Source of the DNA: Vibrio pomeroyi
GTDB taxonomy: Bacteria > Pseudomonadota > Gammaproteobacteria > Enterobacterales > Vibrionaceae
DNA length: 64,000 bases
Reading direction: 5' to 3'
Assembly (NCBI GenBank): GCA_041879425.1
Contig: CP090854.1
Location: 930,001 to 994,000 of the forward strand
Shown here: positions 47,963 to 56,899 of the stretch, piece after piece
Numbering within the stretch: the first letter of the stretch is position 1
How the letters are laid out: every line of letters begins with the position of its first letter
The notes under the pieces: model-generated
Databases searched by the model: none
What the model was told of the DNA's origin: nothing
What the model saw: the letters and a program-made list of their open reading frames with translations, nothing else
Made by a program: the position numbers and the translations under genes

Positions 47963-47980
47963 GATTTTTATAAACTCTTA

Positions 47981-50758
47981 TTAGCCAAGCTCAGTATCTT
48001 TCGGGCGCAGTTGAAACTCGTCAATAGAGCCTATCTCCACACCCGCCGACAGCTTCTCTTCGTCCTGATGCGCATTACCGTGAGCGTGCATAATCAAACG
48101 ATTGGCCGTGCGCGGTTTCAGGTGGCTAACCACAAAACGCATCATGTCAGAGCGAGTGAGCCCTTTGAGCTCTTCAAGCACACGTTCTCTCTGGTTGAAT
48201 TCCATATCTTTATTACCAATCGCAACCCACAGGCGCTGTGCTCGACCTCGCAATGTCGTGTCGGGAGTTGAAATCTGATTCCAGAGACCGCGTTTACTGC
48301 TGTGCCATTGGTAGTCATTGAGCTCCAATAACACCATATAAAAAGCATTAAGGAACTCATCTATTGAAGCTAACAGATCAGCCGGAGCAGCATTGGGAGA
48401 TTGCACGTACAACACAATACCTGGGTGTCGATTGAGTGGCATGTTGCCAGTGCCAACCATGTAGCCCAGTTGTTGTTTAGTACGAATCTCATGGAAGAAA
48501 GTGGCCGACATCAAATGGTTAGCGAGTGAGTACAACGCGATATTTTGAGGTGAAATATCAGGGCATTGGTAGTAAACCACGATAGCCGAATCATCTTGAT
48601 TACAGACCACTTCACGTTGGAAGCTGCCGTTTTCACCCAGCATGATTAACGGTCGCAGTGACTCTTCATAAGCCTGATCTTGAACACGTAGGGCATCCTT
48701 TAGCGTGTCAGCCATCTTATGTGCATCGGCTTTTTTCCAGTCGCCATATACAAACATCTCAACATGAAGTTCAGCCAAAATAGACTGAACGAATGACGAC
48801 AACTCATCGACTTCAATCGTTTCTAGTGCCTCAATCAACACCGCATAAGGAGGGTTGTTGGGCTGTAAGATGCCTGTCATTGCATTAAACAGTTGCGAGA
48901 TAGGACGATCTTGCGACGCGTTGTTCCAGTTTCTTAGCAATTGATGCTTAATTGTTTCGAAGCGTGTTGGACTAAAGTCGCGTGCTTGGAAGCGTTCAAG
49001 AATCATATTGAGCAATTGCGGCTGCTTCTCACTGAATCCAGACAGAGTCAGTGTGACACCACCTTGGTGGGTATACATGTTGTAACCCATACCAGCAATT
49101 TCAGCCTGATAGGTATCTTTTTCGAGTGAATCTAAGAACATCTCTACACATAAGCGTGTTTTGACGATGTTCCTAGGGCTAGCCACTGAGTGCGGGCTAT
49201 CAATAGCGATATACACCACACCTTTCGGTACTCGAAATTGATGGTCTTGCAGGTGCCACAGCTTAAAGCCGTCTAACTCTTCTAACAATTGCGGGTGCTT
49301 AGCGTCACCTTCGAGTTCTGCCGGATCTAAGTCATAGCAAATAAACGGGTTTTTGCTTGGAAGCTCGAACTGCCAACCGGGATTGATGCACATAAAGCAT
49401 TGGGTTTGCTCTGAGCTAAAAGGTGTCACAGAGTAGGGCGTAAAGTACCATTTCGCTTCTCTGTCATACTCGAAACCTTGGGCAACAATGGTCGCGCGCA
49501 TGTTGTCGACGGTTAAGTAGGGAAGCAAAGAACGCTGTAATTCGTTATCGAAATGCGACATTTTGTAATCGCCATACACCACATCTTGTTCTTGGTAGTG
49601 CTGCATGTTGATCACCAAATGACTCACGACATCAAGTGGTCTTGCTGGTTCTTGAAAGCGGAAAGCGGACTCTAAAACGGCACGCTTTTCTAGGTAACGC
49701 CACTCTTCAATACCTTGTTGTTCAATCAGCTTAATGTACTGGAATACCGCTTGGATGATGTTATCGGTTTTGGTTAAACCTTCGATGGTCAATGAGCAAC
49801 TGACTGTGAAATCACGATAGTTGCTGCCGCTTGCGCCGCCACCTGCTGAGAGAGAAGTAATCCAACCTTTCTCTTTCAACTGCATCATCAAACTGCCTTC
49901 GCCTTCGTAACCTAAAAGGTGTGCAAAGAACGACAGTGGCTTAACGCCATAATGCTCATCCATGCTTGGCATAGGGAAGGTTAAGATGAGTTTGCGCACT
50001 TCTTTAATTGGCTCAACGTGCACTTGAACGCCTGTGCTTAATTCGCCAACAATCGGTACTTCAACCTTCTTGCCTTGCAGGTTGTGATTGGTAATCGAAC
50101 TAAAACGGTCCTCAACCCAGCCTTGCATATCATCTAAGGATTGATTGCCAGACAGCGTCAGCGTCATCAGGTCTGCAGAATATTGTTGCTGGTGGAACGA
50201 TAAGATCTCTTGTCGAATCGTCTCGCCGTTTCTGTCTCCCAACGTATCGATATTACCGACAGAAAACTTCGAGAATGGGTGATTGTGGTTCACCAGTTCT
50301 TTGGTAACTTGGTACAAGCGTCGCGAATCGTCGTTGAGTTTCATCTTATATTCTGAATCAACGGCTTGGCGTTCTTTATCTAATGCTTCTTCGTTGAACA
50401 GGGGAGCCGTGAAAAATTGGCTGAAGCGATCGAGTGCGGTTTCAAACGCATTCAATTCAACATCAAAAAAGAAGCAGGTGTGCTCTGTTCCCGTCCAAGC
50501 ATTGTTGCTACCGCCATGTTGGCTGATAAAACTTTGGAACTCTCCGACCTTTGGATACTTTTCAGTTCCCAAAAATAGCATATGCTCTAAGTAGTGAGCT
50601 AAACCCTCTCGGTCTGTAGGGTCATCAAAGTGCCCCACATTAACGGCTAATGCGGCTGCTGCTTTTTGAGCATTTTGGTCCTGAACTAACAGTACGCGTA
50701 ACCCGTTATTTAAGGTTATGTAACGGTATTGATGTTCATCATTTGGGCTTAAGTGCAC
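47981..50758 (-). CDS. insulinase-type M16 zinc metallopeptidase
   Basis: 925 residues, the size of pitrilysin/protease III. The inverted zinc motif is at residues 55-59 (HYLEH: His55, Glu58, His59), followed by the third-ligand region (EEALDKERQAVDSEYKMKLND). The catalytic N-terminal half and the inactive-type C-terminal half (FFHEIRTKQQLGYMVGTGNM) are both present. There is no signal peptide, which is unlike periplasmic E. coli protease III and suggests a cytoplasmic enzyme degrading oligopeptides. Often annotated as insulinase family protein or PtrA-like. Confidence 0.9.
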   Translation of the reverse strand: MHLSPNDEHQYRYITLNNGLRVLLVQDQNAQKAAAALAVNVGHFDDPTDREGLAHYLEHMLFLGTEKYPKVGEFQSFISQHGGSNNAWTGTEHTCFFFDVELNAFETALDRFSQFFTAPLFNEEALDKERQAVDSEYKMKLNDDSRRLYQVTKELVNHNHPFSKFSVGNIDTLGDRNGETIRQEILSFHQQQYSADLMTLTLSGNQSLDDMQGWVEDRFSSITNHNLQGKKVEVPIVGELSTGVQVHVEPIKEVRKLILTFPMPSMDEHYGVKPLSFFAHLLGYEGEGSLMMQLKEKGWITSLSAGGGASGSNYRDFTVSCSLTIEGLTKTDNIIQAVFQYIKLIEQQGIEEWRYLEKRAVLESAFRFQEPARPLDVVSHLVINMQHYQEQDVVYGDYKMSHFDNELQRSLLPYLTVDNMRATIVAQGFEYDREAKWYFTPYSVTPFSSEQTQCFMCINPGWQFELPSKNPFICYDLDPAELEGDAKHPQLLEELDGFKLWHLQDHQFRVPKGVVYIAIDSPHSVASPRNIVKTRLCVEMFLDSLEKDTYQAEIAGMGYNMYTHQGGVTLTLSGFSEKQPQLLNMILERFQARDFSPTRFETIKHQLLRNWNNASQDRPISQLFNAMTGILQPNNPPYAVLIEALETIEVDELSSFVQSILAELHVEMFVYGDWKKADAHKMADTLKDALRVQDQAYEESLRPLIMLGENGSFQREVVCNQDDSAIVVYYQCPDISPQNIALYSLANHLMSATFFHEIRTKQQLGYMVGTGNMPLNRHPGIVLYVQSPNAAPADLLASIDEFLNAFYMVLLELNDYQWHSSKRGLWNQISTPDTTLRGRAQRLWVAIGNKDMEFNQRERVLEELKGLTRSDMMRFVVSHLKPRTANRLIMHAHGNAHQDEEKLSAGVEIGSIDEFQLRPKDTELG

Positions 50759-51063
50759 AGGAGCATCTCCAGAGAAGGTGGTTTTTAAATTATGTACCCG
50801 ATGATTCGGCGTGCAAACCTTGTAATCATATTTTGGGATATGAAGTGCTTTTTGGCGATTTCTAAATCACTTTTATCGATTTTTATCAGTAATTTATTTT
50901 CTTTTAACAAGATTGTTAAGAAAGTCGAACTCTTTGGCAAGTGACTTGATATAATTATTTATATTGACTGCGGTTTCTCTGGATTGAGAGCCAAACCTAA
51001 GTAGCGTTTCGCTGATATATGGGATATATCGACTTTCGACATGTTACGAAGACAGGATTGAAC
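50759..51063. other. intergenic region between the M16 peptidase and sixA
   Basis: 305 nt between divergent genes. An extended -10 TGATATAAT (50947-50955) could serve sixA, and GATATAT-GGG-ATATATC (51014-51030) is a perfect inverted repeat about 34 nt before the sixA start. No open frame or RNA gene is recognised. Confidence 0.5.
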
Positions 51064-51528
51064 ATGAAAATATTCATTATGCGCCACGGTGAAGCAGAAC
51101 ATTTTGCGGATTCGGATGCAGAACGAGCGTTGACCAAGCGCGGGAAAATGGCTTCTCTTGCAGTGGCACAAGCTGCAAATGAGCAGGGGATTAGTCAATT
51201 CGATAAAGTGCTGGTGAGTCCATATTTAAGGGCTCAAGAAACGTGGTTAGAGATCTCTCAGGCGTTTTCTGGCACGAAAGTAGAAACCTGTGATGATATT
51301 ACGCCTTATGGTATGTCCGACGATGTGTTTGATTTGACCTTGGCAATGGCTGAAGTAGAAAAACTAGAGACCATTTTATTTGTTTCTCATTTACCTCTAG
51401 TGGGCTACCTAACAGCAGAATTTGCCACTGGTATGGCTCCGCCAATGTTTCCAACGTCAGGCCTAGCCTGCATCGACTTTAACCTTGAAACACAAAAAGG
51501 TGAGTTACTTTGGAACATCAATCCATAG
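51064..51528 (+). CDS. sixA: SixA, phosphohistidine phosphatase
   Basis: 154 residues of the histidine phosphatase superfamily: RHGEAEHFADSDAERALTKR with catalytic His8, VSPYLRAQETW, and SHLPLVGYLTAEFATGM with the second His. SixA dephosphorylates Hpt-type phosphohistidines, such as NPr of the nitrogen PTS. ATG at 51064 gives the family start MKIFIMRHGE; an upstream in-frame ATG (51019) is in the leader. Confidence 0.95.
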   Translation: MKIFIMRHGEAEHFADSDAERALTKRGKMASLAVAQAANEQGISQFDKVLVSPYLRAQETWLEISQAFSGTKVETCDDITPYGMSDDVFDLTLAMAEVEKLETILFVSHLPLVGYLTAEFATGMAPPMFPTSGLACIDFNLETQKGELLWNINP

Positions 51529-51567
51529 TGAAGGTGAAGAGAACCTTTTAATTGGAAGACTAAAATG

Positions 51568-51605
51568 AAAAGGGCATCTCAATTTTTTGAGATGCCCTTT
51601 TTGTT
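51568..51605. terminator. bidirectional terminator between sixA and smrB
   Basis: AAAAGGGCATCTCAA (51568-51582) pairs perfectly over 15 bp with TTGAGATGCCCTTTT (51587-51601) around TTTT. T-tails exist on both strands and the flanking genes converge. Confidence 0.95.
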
Positions 51606-51635
51606 TTCGGTGATGGAGTGATTCGCAAACCAGCA

Positions 51636-52166
51636 TTACTTCTCAGGAATAGAGAGCAGTACCAACAACGCACCGTTGCCGCCAAATTCTAATGGCGCTT
51701 GGTGAAAAGCCATCACATCGGGGTGCTGTGCTAACCACAAAGGCACCTTCTGTTTAAGGATGTGTTTGCCGATACCGTGTTGAACGCAGGCACACGCTAC
51801 GCTCTCTTTTACGCAGTGCGCAATCATCGCGCCAAGCTCACGTTTGGCTTCTTGCTGAGTCATACCATGCATATCAAGATACACGTCAGGTACGTAGACA
51901 CCACGACGCAGGCGCTTCACCTCATATTTAGAGACATCATCACGCGCATAACGTGTTGGGCCGTCTTCGCTAAGGTGCGGAATGAACTCATCTGAGAAAT
52001 AAAACTCGCTATCACTCGCTTGTCTTGCCGTTCGAGTAATTTCTTTTTGCTTGGCATTTCTTTTTGGCTGCTGGACTATGGTATCCTGTTGCAACTTTTT
52101 AACGCCCTTTACTGCATCGTTGAATAGGGCGAAATCGTCATCGAAGTCGGTGTCTTTTTTGCTCAT
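51636..52166 (-). CDS. smrB: SmrB, ribosome-collision endonuclease
   Basis: 176 residues with a C-terminal Smr domain (YLDMHGMTQQEAKRELG, CVQHGIGKHILKQKVPLWL, GGNGALLVLLSIPEK) including the LDxH and HGxG motifs. In E. coli SmrB cuts mRNA between collided ribosomes to start rescue. The ATG at 52166 (MSKKDTDFDDDF) is preferred over 52226, whose extra 20 residues would overlap the prmB ribosome site. Divergent from prmB. Confidence 0.92.
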   Translation of the reverse strand: MSKKDTDFDDDFALFNDAVKGVKKLQQDTIVQQPKRNAKQKEITRTARQASDSEFYFSDEFIPHLSEDGPTRYARDDVSKYEVKRLRRGVYVPDVYLDMHGMTQQEAKRELGAMIAHCVKESVACACVQHGIGKHILKQKVPLWLAQHPDVMAFHQAPLEFGGNGALLVLLSIPEK

Positions 52167-52228
52167 CAGGTTATGAATTCTAATTAGAAACGTAATTAGC
52201 AGTATTGTAGCGCTTTTCGGAGACAATT

Positions 52229-53161
52229 TTGGATAAGATTTTTGTAGAAGAAGCGGTATCAGAACTACACACGCTTCAAGATGTGATTCGTTGGACTGTT
52301 AGCCGCTTTAACGCAGCTGGCCTATTTTATGGTCACGGCACTGATAACGCGTGGGATGAGGCAGTACAACTTATCTTACCTACTCTTTATCTGCCGATTG
52401 ATGTTCCTTCGCATGTAATGAACTCTCGTCTAACGAGCAGCGAACGTCTACGTATCGTTGAGCGTGTGATCAAGCGTATCAATGATCGTACACCAACGGC
52501 TTACCTGACCAACAAAGCTTGGTTCTGTGGCCTTGAGTTCTTCGTAGATGAGCGCGTTCTTGTGCCTCGTTCTCCAATTGGTGAGCTGATCGAAGCTCAA
52601 TTCCAACCTTGGTTGACTGAAGAGCCAGTTCGCATCATGGATATGTGTACGGGCAGTGGTTGTATTGCTATCGCTTGTGCGCACGCATTCCCAGATGCTG
52701 AAGTAGACGCAATTGATATCTCTACTGACGCGCTTCAAGTTGCTGAGCAGAACGTTCAAGATCACGGCATGGAGCAACAAGTGTTCCCAATCCGTTCAGA
52801 TCTTTTCCGTGATCTGCCGAAAGAGAAATACAACCTGATCGTATCTAACCCGCCTTACGTGGACGAAGAAGATATGAACAGCCTGCCAGATGAGTTTACT
52901 CATGAGCCAGAACTTGGCCTAGCAGCGGGTACTGACGGTCTGAAATTGGTTCGCCGTATCCTAGCTAACGCACCAGACTACCTAACTGATGACGGTATTC
53001 TGATCTGTGAAGTGGGTAACTCGATGGTTCATATGATGGATCAGTACCCTGAGATTCCATTCACTTGGATTGAATTCTCAAACGGTGGTCACGGTGTATT
53101 CATGATCACTCGCGAGCAGCTAGTGGCTTGCGCTGACGAGTTCTCTATCTACAAAGACTAG
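52229..53161 (+). CDS. prmB: PrmB, ribosomal protein L3 glutamine methyltransferase
   Basis: 310-residue SAM-dependent methyltransferase: SAM motif [15 protein letters not shown] and catalytic [12 protein letters not shown]. The [20 protein letters not shown] region separates PrmB from PrmC. It methylates a Gln of L3. The start is TTG at 52229, supported by GGAG 6 nt upstream. A terminator follows, so aroC, which commonly follows prmB in gammaproteobacteria, is not linked here. Confidence 0.93.
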   Translation: MDKIFVEEAVSELHTLQDVIRWTVSRFNAAGLFYGHGTDNAWDEAVQLILPTLYLPIDVPSHVMNSRLTSSERLRIVERVIKRINDRTPTAYLTNKAWFCGLEFFVDERVLVPRSPIGELIEAQFQPWLTEEPVRIMDMCTGSGCIAIACAHAFPDAEVDAIDISTDALQVAEQNVQDHGMEQQVFPIRSDLFRDLPKEKYNLIVSNPPYVDEEDMNSLPDEFTHEPELGLAAGTDGLKLVRRILANAPDYLTDDGILICEVGNSMVHMMDQYPEIPFTWIEFSNGGHGVFMITREQLVACADEFSIYKD

Positions 53162-53224
53162 GTAATGATGGCTAGTTTTTAGCTTAGTACTTGGTAAGAC
53201 GTTCTATTTGAAACGTTTTAATTT

Positions 53225-53256
53225 AAACGCCATGCAGCAATGCATGGCGTTTTTTA
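53225..53256 (+). terminator. terminator of prmB
   Basis: AAACGCCATGCA (53225-53236), GCAA loop, TGCATGGCGTTT (53241-53252) and further T. Perfect 12-bp stem. Confidence 0.93.
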
Positions 53257-53345
53257 TTGCCTTAGTTTGGGGGTTAAGTCATCAACGCAGAATAAATAAT
53301 GTTCAATATTTAGTTGCCTAATATGAATAGCTATTACATATTGGT

Positions 53346-53360
53346 GGCTAATGTTTAGCC
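53346..53360. repeat. inverted repeat upstream of the LysE-type exporter
   Basis: GGCTAA-TGT-TTAGCC is a perfect 6-bp inverted repeat ending 28 nt before the start codon. It could be an operator or a short leader hairpin. Confidence 0.4.
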
Positions 53361-53387
53361 GTTTTAGTGAGTTAAGGAGAATTCGCG

Positions 53388-54029
53388 ATGAGCTTTGATA
53401 CATGGATTTATTATTTGTTGGCAGTACTGATTTTAACGGCATCGCCGGGCCCCAGTTCTTTATTGTGCATGACCAAAGGTGTGCAATCGGGTTTTAAATT
53501 ATCAATATTTACTGCGCTGGGCAGCTTAACGGCGATCACTGGAATCTTAACGTTATCGTTCACAGGCTTAGGGGTGATCATTGCTTCATCGGAAGTGGTG
53601 TTTAATGTCATTAAATGGACAGGCGCTGCGTATCTTATCTATCTTGGCTGGAAGTCTTTACGTTCTAACCAGCAAGATTACGACGATCTATCCAGTCAAC
53701 AAACCGATTCTCAGCTTGTTAAAGAAAGCGCGGTGCAACACTACTTAAGTGGTTTTATTGTTGGCGCGAGTAACCCGAAAGCGATTCTATTTTTTACCGC
53801 ACTTTTCCCTCAGTTTATCGACCCGTCACTCGCTCTGCTTCCCCAGTTTGCGGTGTTTGCTTTAACCTTTGCTGTGATGGAGTTGTCTTGGCTATTGGTG
53901 TACGCGTATTTAGGTGCGAAGTCGTCAAACTGGCTGTTCGCGAAAGGCAGAGCTAAGGTTTTCAATCGTGTAACAGGGGGCGTGTTTATTGGTGCTGGTG
54001 CGCTGCTTTCGACAACAAGCCGAGCATAA
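53388..54029 (+). CDS. LysE/RhtB-family amino acid exporter
   Basis: 213 residues with about six membrane helices and the family motifs TASPGPSSLLCMTKGVQSG (N-terminal) and FIVGASNPKAILFFTALFPQFI. The family exports amino acids or their analogues; the substrate cannot be told from sequence. AAGGAGAATTCGCG is a strong ribosome site. The gene appears to be monocistronic. Confidence 0.9.
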   Translation: MSFDTWIYYLLAVLILTASPGPSSLLCMTKGVQSGFKLSIFTALGSLTAITGILTLSFTGLGVIIASSEVVFNVIKWTGAAYLIYLGWKSLRSNQQDYDDLSSQQTDSQLVKESAVQHYLSGFIVGASNPKAILFFTALFPQFIDPSLALLPQFAVFALTFAVMELSWLLVYAYLGAKSSNWLFAKGRAKVFNRVTGGVFIGAGALLSTTSRA

Positions 54030-54104
54030 CTTTTTGATTTATCGAAGGACTGAATAGTTACAGAAAATTCTTAATGCTGTCATAAAAGGTTAATATTAAT
54101 GTGC

Positions 54105-54134
54105 TTGCTGCTTTTGGTGAAAAGCCGATATATT
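54105..54134 (+). promoter_or_regulatory. possible promoter of the 33-residue ORF
   Basis: TTGCTG (54105-54110), 18-nt spacer, TATATT (54129-54134), 34 nt before the small ORF. Moderate match to sigma-70 elements. Confidence 0.4.
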
Positions 54135-54168
54135 GTAGTTACACCATCACGTTCTCAAGGAGAGACAT

Positions 54169-54270
54169 ATGCAGCATCAAGAAATGATTCAACACAGTAA
54201 CTTTGGCGTTATCAGCCGCACTTGGATTTTCTCTACCCTTTCTCTAGTGGGTATTCTTGCTCTAATGTAG
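54169..54270 (+). CDS. small hypothetical membrane protein (33 residues)
   Basis: A short frame with a strong ribosome site (AAGGAGAG, 54158-54165) and ATG at 54169. The peptide has a polar N-terminus (MQHQEMIQHSNFGVISR) and one hydrophobic stretch (TWIFSTLSLVGILALM) that could just span or insert in the membrane. A promoter-like pair lies upstream. I do not recognise the family. It stands alone between the LysE-type exporter and selO, with 278 nt after it in which no feature beyond a GTGGCT/AGCCAC inverted repeat (near 54358-54382) is seen. Confidence 0.55.
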   Translation: MQHQEMIQHSNFGVISRTWIFSTLSLVGILALM

Positions 54271-54548
54271 TCAGCTTCATGGCTCTATATTTTCAGTTTT
54301 TATTATGAAATCACTTGTTAAAAAGTCTTCAAAGTCAGAACTCTTTATCTCATAAACGTGGCTTTTCTCATCAGGCTAGCCACTTAACTTATTCTCGCTG
54401 CACCTTTCTCTGATTGACCACTATTCTCTGAATCATCGCTTTGACGTGTTACCCCATTTCTTCAAATAGATACATTGTTTAACCTGATCTGAAGTTGTTA
54501 TCAAACTGTGATAATCTTAAGTTATCTATTACCTACAGTGTATTTCTC
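54271..54548. other. non-coding gap before selO
   Basis: No convincing gene, terminator or RNA. A T-rich stretch with a GTGGCT/AGCCAC inverted repeat near 54358-54382 is the only structure noticed; the selO promoter must lie toward its right end but no clear boxes were identified. Confidence 0.4.
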
Positions 54549-56006
54549 ATGTCTGTCTGGGATTCAATTTCATTTAACAATCGATTTACGACGTTACCTC
54601 GACGGTTCTATACCCCAATTCAACCTACACCTTTAAACAATGTCCAATGGCTTGCATGGAACCAAAACCTTGCGAGTGAACTCGGCTTTCCGTCATTTGA
54701 GGACGTCTCTGAGGAGTTGCTTGAAACTTTATCGGGCAACGTTGAACCAGAGCAATTTTTACCTGTAGCAATGAAATACGCAGGCCATCAATTTGGTTCT
54801 TATAACCCTGACCTTGGTGATGGTCGAGGTTTGTTACTAGCTCAAATTGTCGCAAAAAGTGGTGAAACGTTCGATTTACACCTAAAAGGTGCAGGTAAAA
54901 CACCGTATTCGCGCATGGGTGATGGGCGCGCGGTGATTCGCTCAACCGTTCGTGAGTATTTATGTAGCGAAGCGATGGCTGGGCTTAATATCCCAACCAC
55001 ACGTGCGTTGGCGATGATGACCAGTGACACGCCAGTTTATCGAGAGAAACAAGAGTGGGGCGCATTGTTGGTGCGTGCTGCTGAATCTCATATTCGTTTC
55101 GGTCACTTTGAACATCTGTTTTATACCAATCAGTTGGCTGAGCATAAATTGCTGGCCGATAAAGTCATCGAGTGGCACTTCCCTGAATGTCTCAATGAAG
55201 ACAAGCCTTACGCTGCTATGTTTAATCAGATTGTTGACCGTACCGCGGAGATGATTGCGTTGTGGCAAGCGAATGGCTTTGCCCACGGGGTGATGAATAC
55301 CGATAACATGTCGATTATTGGACAGACGTTTGACTACGGTCCGTTCGCTTTCCTAGATGAGTATGACCCGAGATTGATCTGCAATCACTCCGACTACCAA
55401 GGTCGTTATGCGTTCAATCAGCAACCTAGAATTGGATTGTGGAATTTGTCAGCTCTGGCTCATTCTCTTTCGCCGCTGGTGGATAAAGCCGATTTAGAGG
55501 CTGCGTTAGAACAGTACGAGCCGCAAATGAATGGTTACTTCAGCCAGTTGATGCGTCGTAAGTTAGGATTGCTTTCGAAACACGAAGGTGACAGTCGCTT
55601 GTTTGAATCGTTGTTCGAGCTGATGTCGCAAAACAAAGTCGATTACCCAAGGTTCTTTAGAACACTGTCGAACCTAGATACATTGCCGCCGCAAGACGTA
55701 ATTGATTTGATTATCGACCGAGATGCAGCAAAGCTATGGTTGGATAACTACTTGCAACGCTGTGAATTGGAAGAGAGTTCAGTGGCCGAGCGTTGTGAAA
55801 AGATGAGACAAGTAAACCCGAAATACATCCTCAGAAACTACCTAGCCCAGCTTGCGATAGATAAAGCTGAGCGTGGTGATAGCAGTGATATTGACGCATT
55901 AATGGTGGTGTTGGCCGATCCTTATGCGGAACACCCTGAATACGAACATCTTGCCGCGTTACCACCAGAGTGGGGCAAAGCGATGGAGATCAGCTGCTCG
56001 TCGTAA
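54549..56006 (+). CDS. selO: SelO, protein adenylyltransferase (YdiU family)
   Basis: 485 residues of the pseudokinase-fold SelO family, which AMPylates Ser/Thr/Tyr of target proteins and is linked to redox stress. Seen: [41 protein letters not shown] (catalytic-loop Asp) and [11 protein letters not shown] (metal Asp). The protein ends in Cys-Ser-Ser, the cysteine replacing the selenocysteine of eukaryotic SelO. The ATG at 54549 starts MSVWDSISF; a frame from 54495 is longer but the family begins here. Confidence 0.95.
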   Translation: MSVWDSISFNNRFTTLPRRFYTPIQPTPLNNVQWLAWNQNLASELGFPSFEDVSEELLETLSGNVEPEQFLPVAMKYAGHQFGSYNPDLGDGRGLLLAQIVAKSGETFDLHLKGAGKTPYSRMGDGRAVIRSTVREYLCSEAMAGLNIPTTRALAMMTSDTPVYREKQEWGALLVRAAESHIRFGHFEHLFYTNQLAEHKLLADKVIEWHFPECLNEDKPYAAMFNQIVDRTAEMIALWQANGFAHGVMNTDNMSIIGQTFDYGPFAFLDEYDPRLICNHSDYQGRYAFNQQPRIGLWNLSALAHSLSPLVDKADLEAALEQYEPQMNGYFSQLMRRKLGLLSKHEGDSRLFESLFELMSQNKVDYPRFFRTLSNLDTLPPQDVIDLIIDRDAAKLWLDNYLQRCELEESSVAERCEKMRQVNPKYILRNYLAQLAIDKAERGDSSDIDALMVVLADPYAEHPEYEHLAALPPEWGKAMEISCSS

Positions 56007-56034
56007 ATCGATTCGCTTAATCAAACGAGTGGAT

Positions 56035-56058
56035 AGAGGTCACTTAGTTGTGATCTCT
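56035..56058 (+). terminator. possible terminator of selO
   Basis: AGAGGTCAC (56035-56043) pairs with GTGATCTCT (56050-56058), one G-U, followed by a broken T-rich stretch. Weak tail, so moderate support only. Confidence 0.45.
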
Positions 56059-56157
56059 GTCTGTTTGTTCTTCTAATTTTACAAACATATCAATAATCAA
56101 ATGCTCAACCTGTCTATAGACTATGTGAATAAGTTGTAAATTTAATAGGTTTGGGCG

Positions 56158-56886
56158 ATGCCAACAAATACTCGAATTCTCGTGGTGGATGATGATCAAG
56201 AAATCCGCGAGCTGCTGGAAGAGTACCTCACAAAATCGGGTTTCGATGTCTTTTCAGTTGGAGACGGTGTTGAACTCGAAACTCACCTGCAAAGCCAAGG
56301 TTACCCAGACCTGATGCTTCTTGATGTGATGCTACCCGGTGACGACGGTTTTACCTTGTGTCAACGCGTCCGCAAACAATCGAATGTGCCTATTATCATG
56401 CTGACTGCGGTATCGGATGAAACCGACCAGATCATCGGCTTAGAAATTGGTGCGGATGACTACATCGCCAAGCCGTTTAGCCCTCGTCAGTTAATGGCGC
56501 GTATCAAAGCTCTGCTACGCCGTGTTCAAGTCGTCGATGACAAACCCAATGATGCACTGCCAAAGCAGATCATCTTTGGTGATTGGACGCTCGATACGCT
56601 CGCACATCGAATTTCCCACAATGAAAGCTCAGAAGAGATGGACTTATCGGGCAGTGATTTCTCATTGTTAATGTTGTTCCTTACTCGCCCTAATGAAGTG
56701 TTAGACCGAGATACCATCTCTTTCGCCACTAGAGGCCGTGAAGCGCTGCCTTTTGAACGTGGCATTGATGTGCAGCTTAGTCGCCTGAGAAGCCGATTGG
56801 GTGACAGTGGTAAATATCCTCACTACATCAAAACCATGCGCGGCAACGGTTACATTCTTGCTGTGCCTGTTCAGTATGAACACTGA
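56158..56886 (+). CDS. OmpR-family response regulator, GltR-like
   Basis: 242 residues: receiver with Asp56 (DLMLLDVMLPGDDG), Thr and Lys switch residues (MLTAVSDE, IAKPFSPRQ), and a winged-helix DNA-binding domain (VLDRDTISFATRGREALPFE, VQLSRLRSRLGDSGKYPHYI, KTMRGNGYIL). Followed 13 nt later by its kinase and then a sugar ABC operon; by analogy with the pseudomonad gltR-gtrS-gtsABCD arrangement it probably activates that operon. Could instead respond to other sugars. Confidence 0.88.
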   Translation: MPTNTRILVVDDDQEIRELLEEYLTKSGFDVFSVGDGVELETHLQSQGYPDLMLLDVMLPGDDGFTLCQRVRKQSNVPIIMLTAVSDETDQIIGLEIGADDYIAKPFSPRQLMARIKALLRRVQVVDDKPNDALPKQIIFGDWTLDTLAHRISHNESSEEMDLSGSDFSLLMLFLTRPNEVLDRDTISFATRGREALPFERGIDVQLSRLRSRLGDSGKYPHYIKTMRGNGYILAVPVQYEH

Positions 56887-56899
56887 GTAAGAAGTCCGT

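Noticed and set aside
54121..54134. GCCGATAT, like the -10 half of a sigma-28 (FliA) promoter, before the 33-residue ORF
   Set aside because: No TAAA-type -35 at the required 15-nt distance, so a FliA promoter is not supported.
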